Positions 55,554-63,652 of a stretch of 64,000 nucleotides of DNA are shown here, in pieces; position 1 is the first letter of the stretch, and every line of letters starts with the position of its first letter. The stretch comes from Atribacterota bacterium (GTDB taxonomy: Bacteria > Atribacterota > Atribacteria > Atribacterales > Caldatribacteriaceae): contig JBDIWM010000001.1 in assembly GCA_039638595.1 (NCBI GenBank), positions 85,633 through 149,632 of the forward strand, written 5' to 3'. The position numbers and the translations under genes are program-made. Below the pieces are notes generated by a model. That model did no database searches. It saw nothing but the letters and a program-made list of their open reading frames with translations, and was not told where the DNA came from.

Positions 55554-56446
55554 CTAAATGTCTACAATCACCTCCTTTTCCCCCATAAACGAGGCAAGAC
55601 TCTGCATGTACGCCGTTGCCCTTTTCCACATTCGGACAAAAACATTCATGAAAGCATAAATAATTGCAAATAAAATCACAGCTCCGCCCATCGTATAGGC
55701 CATATCTCCATATCGAAAGGCGTTTAAGTATCTCCACAGATGCAGGTTAGTCGTTGCATTTCCCAGTCCACCACTCGTTGTGGCATAAATAATGTCGAAC
55801 ACCTTGAACGAGACCACCAACCTAAACATAACCGCCACAAGGACGAATGGTCTCATGAGGGGCCAAGTGATGTACCGGAAACTATCCCAACCCGATGCTC
55901 CATCTACCACCGCCGCCTCGTAAGGATCCCGAGGAAGATTTTGTAAACCAGCGAATAGAATAAGCGCTACAAAAGGCGTATAGATATAGGCATCGATAAA
56001 AGCTAAGGTGGCAAGAGCAACCGATGAATCTGCCAGCCAGGCCACAGAGCCAATCCCCAAAAAACCTAGAAGATAATTTACCACTCCCCAGACGTGGAAA
56101 ACATGAGCTTCCACATTAGCGCCAGGAGTACTGGTACCACAGTGAGAGGGATGACAATAATGGACCGGAAAAACCACTGTCCTCGAGTATTTTTATTGAG
56201 CAAAAAAGCGATCAAGCTTCCAAGAAGTAATTCAATTGAAACGGCCAGAAAGACGTACTCAAAAGAAATGAGCACTGCGAGCCATAAATTGCGATCCTGA
56301 AAAAGATAGTTTTCAAAACCAATAAAACTATTCGTCGGATAAGCCAGTCTCCAGTCAGTAAAAGAAAGCGACACTCCAAGAGCAAAAGGGATGACACCTA
56401 CAAGAATTGGTATAACAATTGCCGGGAGCAACATCCATTTACCCAT
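55554..56446 (-). pseudogene. Sugar ABC transporter permease (MalF/UgpA type), frameshifted
   Basis: Two frames join as one permease. The first starts at ATG 56446 with GGGGGAGA upstream ('LLPAIVIPILVGVIPFALGV', 'SFEYVFLAVSIELLLGSLIA') and breaks at 'MFSTSG'. The second continues 'VVNYLLGFLGIGS', with the EAA loop 'YEAAVVDGASGWDSFRYITW'. One added G at the run 56086-56089 restores 'STSGGVVNYLLG'. Six membrane segments in total. It is the middle gene of the operon. Confidence 0.85.
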
Positions 56447-56460
56447 TGTTATCTCCCCCT

Positions 56461-57313
56461 TTATCTTTTCACCGAACCGAACGTAAGACCTCGAATGATG
56501 TGCTTCTGGAGCAACAAAGCCAAAACGATGGCCGGCACAGCCGAAACAATAATAGCTGCGCTCATTTGCCCCCACAGTACCGCTTCGTACCGGATAAAAC
56601 CCAGAGAACCAGTGGTGACCGGCATGGTTTTCTCTCCACCCACCACCAGAGCGAACACAAAACTATTCCAGCAAAAAATAAAAGTTAAAAGAGCTGTAAC
56701 TGCCAATCCCCCTTTTGCCAGGGGCAGTACAACTCGAACAAAGGTCTGGAATCGACTCGCCCCGTCAACGAGCGATGCTTCTTCAATGGAAACCGGAATA
56801 TCAAGAAAATAACTCCTGCTCATCCACACCACAAAGGGAATACCGATAAGCTGGTAGACCATGATCGACCCCAGATACGTATCCAGAAGACTAACCCGTT
56901 GATATATCCGATACAACGACAAAGTAATCGCCATCTCGGGACCAAACCAGAAACTGAGAAGGGTGAAAGCCAGATTTTCACGAGTGGATTCTTTCTTAAA
57001 GTGAGCCCGGGTAAGGATGTACGCAGCCGGCATACCTACAAGCATGGCAAGGAGGGTTGCTCCTCCACTGATAATAACTCCGTTCAGGAAATAACGCGGA
57101 AAATTAGGCTTGGAGGCCGGTAAAGAAGTCGTTCCCGTCTCGCCAGTAAAGAGACCCCGATAATTTATTACAGTAGGCTGAAAAACAAACTTGGGCGTAG
57201 CAGAAGTGATATCCCGATGGTTTTTGACAGAAAGGGCAAAAGTCCAGTACATGGGAAAAATGATGAGAATGACCAAAAAAGCGAACAAAAGATAATAGAA
57301 AAAAATATCTCAT
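56461..57313 (-). pseudogene. Sugar ABC transporter permease (MalG type), apparent N-terminal frameshift
   Basis: A MalG-type permease: 'FAFLVILIIFPMYWTFALSV', then the EAA loop 'IEEASLVDGASRFQTFVRVV' and six membrane segments. The main frame only has a TTG start at 57288. The ATG at 57313 gives 'MRYFF' in another frame; removing one T from the seven-T run (57299-57305 on the plus strand, A7) yields a natural MRYFFYYLLFAF start. It is the first gene of the operon, which lacks an ATPase gene. Confidence 0.75.
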
Positions 57314-57388
57314 AACCTATTCCCCTTTATTTTCCCAAGTTTGAAGAAACACTATCCTCTATTCACCTGTATCCCACATTAGACAAGT

Positions 57389-57436
57389 AAAAAAGGCCTT
57401 AACTTCTCACTCTTGTGAGAAGTTAAGGCCTTTTTT
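57389..57436 (-). terminator. Perfect terminator hairpin in the ABC operon leader (possible attenuator)
   Basis: A perfect 22-bp inverted repeat (57389-57410 with 57415-57436) with a 4-base loop ends in T6 on both strands. It stands only about 25 bases downstream of the -10 element at 57464-57469 and 75 bases before the first permease gene. Every transcript from that promoter must cross it, so it may be an attenuator or the end of a short RNA. Confidence 0.8.
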
Positions 57437-57463
57437 ACGTCTCCAGACCGTCCTCTCTCAAAA

Positions 57464-57492
57464 AGTATAAGAGAGTGAACACTACTTGTCAA
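57464..57492 (-). promoter_or_regulatory. Strong promoter for the ABC operon
   Basis: Minus-strand TTGACA (57487-57492), 17-base spacer, TATACT (57464-57469). An inverted repeat CTTGTCA...TGACAAG (57485-57491 and 57514-57520) covers the -35, and CTCTCT...AGAGAG flanks the -10, both possible operators. Confidence 0.75.
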
Positions 57493-57575
57493 TAATTTGT
57501 AGCATTTGTTATATGACAAGTTATATGTATTCTGGGAAAATAAAAACCCTGAAAACTACGATAAACTATACTAAA

Positions 57576-59117
57576 GTTCGCAATTTCGCACCTTGAAAAA
57601 AAGCCACCGGAGACTCCAAAATGAAGGTTGCATGTACTGCAAAACTTCATCAAGTGGGAATATCCGATGGCTCATAAGAATCATACGCCATTTCTCAAAA
57701 ATGCTCATTGAATTCATGGCTGAACCTGATCCGCTTTATGCTATGCTCGAATGGCTGACCAATGAACTCATGAAACTGGAGGCTGAAAACAAAGGAGGAG
57801 CTCAAAAGGGAGAACATTGTCTCACCCGTATCACCATTCTTTCGGAACCCGAGTCAGACGATTTGATACCAGGCCTGGAATCATCTATTTCCTCGTTCCA
57901 AAGCTCTGTAAAGGGGACTATATTCTTTTCTTTGTTACCGAAAGGAAACGATCGGAACAAGCTCTCCTTCAGGTGGTTCAAGAAGCCTTTATCAATGGCG
58001 TTTCTACTCGAAAAATGGAGCGCCTCGCCCAAAGCTTAGGGATTGAATCCCTCTCTGCTGGTCAAGTTTCAGAAATCACCAAAGACCTCAACGAACACAT
58101 CGAATGGTTCCGTGCCCGTCCTGTGGAAAAAACATACCCCGTTATCTGGGTTGATGCCCTCCATGAGAAAGTTCACTGTGAAAAACAGGTCATCAGCACG
58201 GCTATTGCTGTCGTCCAAGGTATTACCAAGGAAGGAAACCGAGAGATCCTAGCGGTCGAACCCATGTATGCTGAACCAGAAGATACCTATGCTTATCTCT
58301 TTGAACAGCTCAAAAGCCGAGGAGTGGAAAAAATCTGGCTCTGTGTCTCCGATGCTCATAGCGGCCCCAAAAATGCCACTCAGAAATGTTTCTTCGGATC
58401 AAGTTGGCAACGGTGTATAATACACTTTATGCGAAATATATTGGTTCATATCCCTCATAGAGGAAAAGAATCCTTTGCTGCGAAGCTGAAACAAATCTGG
58501 AATCAACCGAACCAAGAGCGTGCGAAACGGGATACTCCGTTGGTCATCCAGGAGTACCGAGATCGCTTCCCCCAGGCTATTGCTCTTTTAGAGGAAGGGC
58601 CAGAAGACTCGCTACAATTCCTGGCTTTCCCTCACCTTGACCAACGAAAGACCTCTTCAACCAATTCACTCGAGCGGATTCATAAAGCGATTCGTCACCG
58701 AACCCGAGTAGTTGGGATCTTTCCCACCACCGATTCCTATCTCCAATTGGTCACCAGTTATCTCATGGAGTACGCTGAAGACTGGATGAGTAGTAAATAG
58801 TACATTAGCTCTGAAGCCATTGAACAGCAACAAACGGAGCTCCTAAAGACAGCCTAAAGAAAGAGGCTGTGGATAGATGGATAACCCTGCGGGTTGACCA
58901 CAGATCCACAGCCCGACGACTCACAAATAACTAAATAACAGAACAGATGACCGAATAGAAAGGCCATATTCTTCTCTTTATTTTTATCTTCCATATTACC
59001 GAAAAAGGAGGTGAATGGATCGAGTAATTGTTCAAAGAGGGATGACTTTTCACTTAAGTAAGGTCATCTCTGTGTTCAAAAGGAGTCTCCGGCGTTTACT
59101 AAGAGTAAATTGCGAAC
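57576..59117 (+). mobile_element. IS256-family insertion sequence, degraded
   Basis: Terminal inverted repeats begin GTTCGCAATTT (57576-57586) and end AAATTGCGAAC (59107-59117), with a second matching block CCGGAGACTCC (57607-57617) / GGAGTCTCCGG (59082-59092). The element is 1542 bp. It holds one disrupted IS256-type transposase and about 260 bases without genes at the right end. This right end includes an inverted repeat GGCTGTGGAT/ATCCACAGCC near 58865-58913. I see no clear target duplication, so flanks may have changed since insertion. Confidence 0.85.
57701..58857 (+). pseudogene. IS256-family (mutator-type) transposase, broken
   Basis: The N-terminal part ('MLEWLTNELMKLEAE...GEHCLTRIT') is in one frame and the rest ('FGTRVRRFDTRPGIIYFLVP', 'ERKRSEQALLQVVQEAF') in another from about 57830. 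The DDE residues survive: Asp in 'PVIWVDALHEKV', Asp in 'LCVSDAHSGPK', Glu in 'TNSLERIHKAIRHRTRV'. A TAG at 58798-58800 ends the frame, but the same frame goes on for 18 codons ('YISSEAIEQQQTELL') to TAA 58857, so the TAG is premature. With two lesions the enzyme is probably inactive. Confidence 0.85.
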
Positions 59118-59282
59118 ATTATTTGGTACATACTTAACGGGCTCGGCGGGGATTCCCCTGAACCCCTTCCGCCCGCCTCGCCCGAAAGCGGAAGCGAAAA
59201 GGACGATTCCAAGTTTCTTGTGGGCAATAGCCCACAAGAAAAATCATAACTGGTTTTTTTCTTTGATAGCAAATTCTCCTAA

Positions 59283-60178
59283 TTATTCTTCTTCAAAATA
59301 ATCGAAATCTATCTTTTTAATGTCGTAACTAGTTATTTTCGAAACTCCTATATCATTTTCAATCATTAATTGAGTTAACATTTCTCCATCAATCAAAACA
59401 ACCTTATGGGGAATTGTCTTAACATAATCAAAAGCATCTTTTTAAAACCTGAGGTTGTAATAAATATTCCTTTACTTGCGTATTTTCCGGCTAAACTGCC
59501 AACGAAATCCCTGACCTCTTTCGATTCTACTGCATTATCTCATCTTTTTGCTTGGATATAAATAACATCAAGACCAAATTTGTCTTCTTTTATTATTCCA
59601 TCTATACCACCATCTCTACTTTGACCAATGGCCTTGCCAGCATCTTTTAATGAACCGCCATAACCCATCTTAATTAATAAGTCAATAACTAGTTTTTTAA
59701 AAAATCGTGGAGATAATCGTTTTACTAGGTTTAACAATTCTTGAGCCAAATCTCTTTTAATTCTTTGATAACCATATTCCACCATTTCTTGTGGTGTCTG
59801 TTCTAATTCTTCTTTTTGTACTTCTTCCTTTTCTCTACAAACATTTCTAAACTCAACAAATTGTGGAAATTGTTCAAGATTAATATTTATTTCTTGCGGA
59901 TTTTTACTTAAAACATCTCACCCTAAATCAGTGATTTTGAAGAATCCTCTTTGTGTTGACACAAGCAAGCCTGCTTTTTTTAAATATGTTCGCGCCCAAC
60001 CAACACGATTATCAAAAACATACTGTTGACTACTTGGCAAAACCTCTTTTCTTTCCTGTTCATCTAATTTAAAAAAATTAGCTAAAGCTCCGATGGCTTC
60101 TCTAATTGAATGCTCTCTCCGATCAGAAGCAAATTTGAGAAGAAGAAGCATTATTGATTGATAGCCTGGTATTGGCAT
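59283..60178 (-). pseudogene. Mrr-type type IV restriction endonuclease, disrupted and AT-rich
   Basis: The frame from ATG 60178 gives the Mrr N-terminal winged helix ('YQSIMLLLLKFASD', 'VGWARTYLKKAGLLVSTQRG'), reaches a TGA at 59918-59920, continues in frame into the catalytic domain ('FFKKLVIDLLIKMGYGG', 'QSRDGGIDGII', 'DVIYIQAKR') and meets another TGA at 59540-59542, where the family has Trp. One A is then missing near the run at 59439-59443 before '...FDYVKTIPHKVVLIDGE'. The nuclease Asp, and the Gln-x-Lys motif, are intact. Base composition is much more AT-rich than the neighbours, indicating transfer. Confidence 0.85.
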
Positions 60179-60196
60179 AATTTTATCTTTTCCAAA

Positions 60197-60307
60197 TTAT
60201 ATAACCGTTATATTATGTTTTTCATAGATTTCCAAAACATTGATACAAAAATTTTTTAATTCCTCATTTCCTTCACTTTTAGCCAATTTATAAAAACTAA
60301 TAAACAT
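60197..60307 (-). CDS. Possible 36-residue peptide in the AT-rich island
   Basis: In the 250-base gap between the Mrr pseudogene and tRNA-Ser, an ATG frame with AGGAAAG upstream encodes 36 residues ('MFISFYKLAKSEGNEELKNF', then a short helix). It could be a remnant of a restriction-linked gene. The other bases of this gap show nothing recognisable. Confidence 0.25.
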   Translation of the reverse strand: MFISFYKLAKSEGNEELKNFCINVLEIYEKHNITVI

Positions 60308-60432
60308 TTTCTTTCCTATCTCTGTTTGTTTAAGTATTTTTTAATTATGTTGGGTGTAAAGTGTCTGGCCATTTCAACGGCGGATTTTATTTGATATGGT
60401 CTATATGTAATTCAACACTTTCTTTTTTCTAC

Positions 60433-60525
60433 TGGCGGAGAGGGTGGGATTCGAACCCACGAGGCGGTTTTAACCCGCCTAATCGCTTAGCAGGCGATTG
60501 CCTTCAGCCACTCGGCCACCTCTCC
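60433..60525 (-). tRNA. tRNA-Ser (anticodon GCT)
   Basis: A class II tRNA on the minus strand: acceptor GGAGAGG/CCTCTCC, discriminator G, encoded CCA, anticodon loop CTGCTAA with GCT, a long variable arm (AGGCGGGTTAAAACCGCCT) and T-arm GTGGGTTCGAATCCCAC. It is 93 nt with CCA and marks the edge of the AT-rich, IS-containing island. Confidence 0.96.
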
Positions 60526-60612
60526 GGATGGAAAAAGTATACCATTTCCTTTAGGGTTTCTCAACTCTTTCTGAAAAAGGGTATATAATGTCTAAAAAGG
60601 AGAGAGAATACG

Positions 60613-61116
60613 ATGAATATCTTTTTAAAGGCGCTTTTCTACCTTGGGATATATAGCCTGCTCCACTTTGGATACGAGACCACTCAAGTTCCTTTCCTGA
60701 AACCCATTTGTGGAGTCAGTGAATCGGTTTTTGAACATCTGAAAATGGGCTTTTTTGCTTACCTATCCGTCAGCTTCTTTGAATATTTCTGGTTTTCACG
60801 TTCACATCGAGTACCCAATTTTCTCTTCTCTCGGGCGCTTTCTACCTTCCTTATTCCCTGGGTGATTTTTGTAGTATGGTACCTGGGGCCAGCCTTATGG
60901 GGGAGAACGCCATCGCTTATCCTTGAACTATTCTGGGCTTTAACGGTGACCCTCTTTTCAGGTATTGTGGGAGGCACCTTTGAAAAAGAAATCGAACGGA
61001 TGAGATTCTCTCAAGGAACTAAACTTTTACTCGGTCTCCTGTGCGGAATTGCTTTTTTCATTTTTGTTCGTTTCACCTATATTTCCCCCTGGATTGACGT
61101 TTTTGCCCAACCCTAA
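60613..61116 (+). CDS. DUF6512 membrane protein
   Basis: A 167-residue protein with four or five membrane segments and the family signature 'CGVSESVFEHLKMGFFAYL' after an N-terminal 'LLHFGYE'. Function unknown. AAAGGAGAG precedes the ATG and a TATAAT-like -10 stands at 60584-60589, so it is probably its own unit. Its 3' end overlaps the convergent ComFB gene by 90 bases. Confidence 0.8.
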   Translation: MNIFLKALFYLGIYSLLHFGYETTQVPFLKPICGVSESVFEHLKMGFFAYLSVSFFEYFWFSRSHRVPNFLFSRALSTFLIPWVIFVVWYLGPALWGRTPSLILELFWALTVTLFSGIVGGTFEKEIERMRFSQGTKLLLGLLCGIAFFIFVRFTYISPWIDVFAQP

Positions 61117-61383
61117 ACCACAGCGAGGACGAGCAATCACTTTTTCTGCGGCCATGAGCAAAGCCTCGAACATGTCAACCTGAAATTGAGGACTCTCGAG
61201 CTCTAAACGAGTATACACTTCCCCCTCTTCTCGGGAAACGTACTTGGGTGGCAAAGCCTTCAAAGCCAGTGCCAGAACGTCGTCCTCACATTGCTTGCAA
61301 CGACACAAATCTGGCTTTGCCTGATACAATTCTGGAAGTAAATCTCGCAAAGCTTTTTCCAGAATATTTTTAATCAAGTTCAT
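61027..61383 (-). CDS. ComFB-domain protein
   Basis: A 118-residue protein: a ComFB (late competence development) core with Cys residues in 'PDLCRCKQCEDDVLALALKA' and 'LPPKYVSREEGEVYTRLE'. In Firmicutes and cyanobacteria ComFB-type proteins bind cyclic di-nucleotides, in Cyanobacteria c-di-AMP. A flexible Asn/Gly-rich tail follows. AGGAGGTC precedes the ATG. It is the last gene of the sigma-FapA-type operon. Confidence 0.85.
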   Translation of the reverse strand: MNLIKNILEKALRDLLPELYQAKPDLCRCKQCEDDVLALALKALPPKYVSREEGEVYTRLELESPQFQVDMFEALLMAAEKVIARPRCGLGLGKNVNPGGNIGETNKNEKSNSAQETE

Positions 61384-61390
61384 GACCTCC

Positions 61391-61693
61391 TTAGGCTTTC
61401 ACATCGATGAGATGACCCGATTCACCATCTTCTAACCTTTTTTCTTCTTTTTGATCTCTTTTGCCTCTGTTTTTAGAAAGCGGCGTGCCGTCTTTCTGTT
61501 TCTGCTGATCTTTATCGTAATGGTACGTCTTTTGGTGCGAATCCACAGTTTCTTCAGCTCTCTGGGCCTGTCGCTGCAATTCAGCCGAAAAGGCCTGTGC
61601 CTGGAGCGACGATTTTTCGTCCTGCACCCTTTGCACTTTGGCGATTTCCGGAGATCGCACCACGATATTCTGCATATTCACCGGATCTACCAT
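61391..61693 (-). CDS. Small charged protein, unknown
   Basis: A 100-residue hydrophilic protein. The middle is a coiled-coil candidate ('FSAELQRQAQRAEETVDSHQ'), and the tail is rich in Lys, Asp and Gln. A short N-terminal segment 'VNMQNIVVRSPEIAKVQRVQ' recurs in small proteins beside flagellar or FapA genes. AGGTAG precedes the ATG. It lies 8 bases after ComFB and 7 bases after FapA. Confidence 0.65.
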   Translation of the reverse strand: MVDPVNMQNIVVRSPEIAKVQRVQDEKSSLQAQAFSAELQRQAQRAEETVDSHQKTYHYDKDQQKQKDGTPLSKNRGKRDQKEEKRLEDGESGHLIDVKA

Positions 61694-61699
61694 GCGATT

Positions 61700-63130
61700 C
61701 TACCTCTTACTAAGTTTAGGTCGCTCAAAAGATCCAATCATCACTTCTTTGTTTTTCTCACTGAAGGAAACGTACTGAATTTCGTCGCGCACGATGTAGG
61801 TAAAACGGCCGATGGTGACCCGTACCTGGGGATACACCTTCTCTTCCACCAATATCTTCCCTCTATGGTTTTCAAAAATCCCTTCAAGCTCTAACAGCCG
61901 ATCCTCACGAAACTTTTTCCCTTCCTGAGCTAGCTCATATCCTTTTTTGACCTTATCTAAGACTTGTCTCGTTCTTTCATCCAATTCTATTCCTGCCTGC
62001 TGTTTTACCAGAATAAGCCGAAAGACCTTTTCAGCTTCCTGAATTTCCCCTTGAATCCTTTTGAGGTCTTCCTGAATTTTCCGATACTCGTCGTGCAGGG
62101 CAGGATCGATACCCACGATGACCTCGGTGCGAGCGCCGATTGAAGAACCCAGGGTTCTCGCCCAAACCACATCACCCGATTTGATGACACCCCCTATGAT
62201 TGCTCCAGGATTTCCACGTACAATGACATTTCCTTTGGCGAAAACTTTGCTGTGAAGGATGGCACGTTCCACCACCACATCTCCTTCAGCTTCAACCGAT
62301 ACATTCTCCAGCACTCTGGCTTGAAGGTTCCCCTTGGACTGAATGCTTCCCCTATCTTTTCCAAAGACTCCCCCTCGTATCCGCACATTACCACCAGCAA
62401 CGATTTTTGCTGCCTCCACATTACCCCACACTTCAACATCCCCTTCCGCCTCCACGACAAAATCGCTCTCCACGTCACCACGCACCAGAATTGACCCTAC
62501 AAAAGAAATGTTTCCAGTACCCACCCCCACATTTCCATCCACCTCAAAGAGGGGCAAAACCGAGATAGCCTTCCCAACCACCACCGGTCTTCCTGCCGCT
62601 CTAGCTATGGCTCTACTTCCATCAGGAGAAAGCTCTACATTTTTTCCCACCACAATTTTTGCTGGCTTTCCTAAGGGAGCAGGCACCTCCCGACCAAAGA
62701 CATCTTTTCCTGGAACTCCCTCCTCTGGAGGCAGGAGTTCCGCCAGAACTTCCCCTGGAAGCACCTGCGGAACCCGCATAAAATCATAAAAATCAATCCG
62801 TCCCTCCTCATCTTCCTGAAACTCCCGCTTAATTTCCTCCTCAAAGAGAAGGCGTACCGTTCCATCTTTTCCCTTCTGAGGACGAATCCCTTCCGCCAAA
62901 AGATACGTACTGGTGCGTTTTAAAAGTTCTAAACCATTCTTCACTTCATCAGTAAGACCAAAACAGATTCCTTTCTGGGCTAAAAAATCCACCAAATCCT
63001 CATACAGCTTGAGGTCATCTTCAGCAAGTGTCCTTTTCACCACCAATTCGGCTTTCATCCTGTCTCCTGATACCATCAGCTGAAAATAACCCTCCCGCTC
63101 TAACTCACTCAAAGGTCTTCCATTACCCAT
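61700..63130 (-). CDS. FapA/DUF342 family protein
   Basis: About 476 residues. The N-terminal DUF342 domain (to about 180) leads to a right-handed beta-helix with repeats such as 'GNISFVGSILVRGDVESDFV', 'EGDVEVWGNVEAAKIVAGGN' and 'ARVLENVSVEAEGDVVVERA', and a C-terminal coiled coil (about 365-440). Members occur near flagellar and chemotaxis genes; function is unclear. Start at ATG 63130, overlapping the sigma stop by 8; a GTG at 63154 is an alternative. Confidence 0.88.
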   Translation of the reverse strand: MGNGRPLSELEREGYFQLMVSGDRMKAELVVKRTLAEDDLKLYEDLVDFLAQKGICFGLTDEVKNGLELLKRTSTYLLAEGIRPQKGKDGTVRLLFEEEIKREFQEDEEGRIDFYDFMRVPQVLPGEVLAELLPPEEGVPGKDVFGREVPAPLGKPAKIVVGKNVELSPDGSRAIARAAGRPVVVGKAISVLPLFEVDGNVGVGTGNISFVGSILVRGDVESDFVVEAEGDVEVWGNVEAAKIVAGGNVRIRGGVFGKDRGSIQSKGNLQARVLENVSVEAEGDVVVERAILHSKVFAKGNVIVRGNPGAIIGGVIKSGDVVWARTLGSSIGARTEVIVGIDPALHDEYRKIQEDLKRIQGEIQEAEKVFRLILVKQQAGIELDERTRQVLDKVKKGYELAQEGKKFREDRLLELEGIFENHRGKILVEEKVYPQVRVTIGRFTYIVRDEIQYVSFSEKNKEVMIGSFERPKLSKR

Positions 63131-63494
63131 AGCTTTTCTTACCCCACCCTTCAAGTTTTACCCGCAATTTGGCAATGGTGCGAGCCAGAACCTGTGAAAC
63201 CCTTGATTCTCCAATAGATAAAACTCTTCCAATTTCTTTCAGCGTTAACCCCTCAAAATAGTAGAGGGTAAGAACGAGTTTTTCTCGTTCCGGAAGCTCA
63301 TCAATGGCCTTTCCCAGATGGGCTATTAGTTCTTTTTTCTCCAGCAACTCTTCCGGATTCAAGATACCTTTTTGTCCCTCCCCAAAAAAGCCCTCAGCTT
63401 CTCTTTCCGCTTCCAAAGAGAGTAAAAAACTGCTCTTCTCCCGCTCTATAAGCCAGATTACTTCTTCCACCGGTACTCCCATTTCCAAAGCCAA
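63123..63494 (-). CDS. Sigma-28/FliA-like sigma factor lacking region 2
   Basis: Regions 3 and 4 of a sigma-70-family factor: 'LERLALEMGVPVEEVIWLIE', then 'ELPEREKLVLTLYYFEGLTL' and helix-turn-helix 'KEIGRVLSIGESRVSQVLAR'. Region 2, which contacts core polymerase and the -10, is missing: upstream lies a Lys/Glu-rich purine tract and then a gene on the other strand. FliA is normally about 240 residues. It is either a remnant, a regulator using only region 4, or cut by a rearrangement. It leads the FapA-ComFB operon. Confidence 0.75.
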   Translation of the reverse strand: MALEMGVPVEEVIWLIEREKSSFLLSLEAEREAEGFFGEGQKGILNPEELLEKKELIAHLGKAIDELPEREKLVLTLYYFEGLTLKEIGRVLSIGESRVSQVLARTIAKLRVKLEGWGKKSYG

Positions 63495-63509
63495 GCGTTC
63501 TAAAGAGGG

Positions 63510-63587
63510 CTCTTCTCCTTCTTCTTCCTCCCCTCTCCTTTCTTTTTCCTTTTCTTTTCTTTCTTTTCCTTTCTTTTTTTCCTCTCT
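63510..63587 (+). repeat. 78-base uninterrupted pyrimidine tract
   Basis: Only C and T occur over 78 bases, in TTTTC/TTCC-type units. On the minus strand it is GAAAAG-rich and encodes a Lys/Glu tract in frame with the truncated sigma factor. Such tracts can form triplex DNA and slip during replication. Confidence 0.9.
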
Positions 63588-63652
63588 GTTCCTTCTTAAT
63601 CCCTTTATAGCCTACTAAAAATGAAATAATATATATATAAAGGAGGTTAAAT

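Noticed and set aside
59110..59301. 63-codon frame between the IS end and the Mrr pseudogene
   Set aside because: It begins inside the IS terminal repeat and resembles no protein.
59540..59920. Use of TGA as a sense codon by the host
   Set aside because: Many intact genes here end in TGA and use TGG for Trp, so the host code is standard; the TGA codons are confined to the decayed Mrr gene.
60361..60588. 75-codon frame across tRNA-Ser
   Set aside because: It is the tRNA read as protein on the wrong strand.
63510..63587. CRISPR-like or tandem repeat array
   Set aside because: The pyrimidine tract has no fixed repeat unit or spacers. No direct-repeat array was seen elsewhere in the window.
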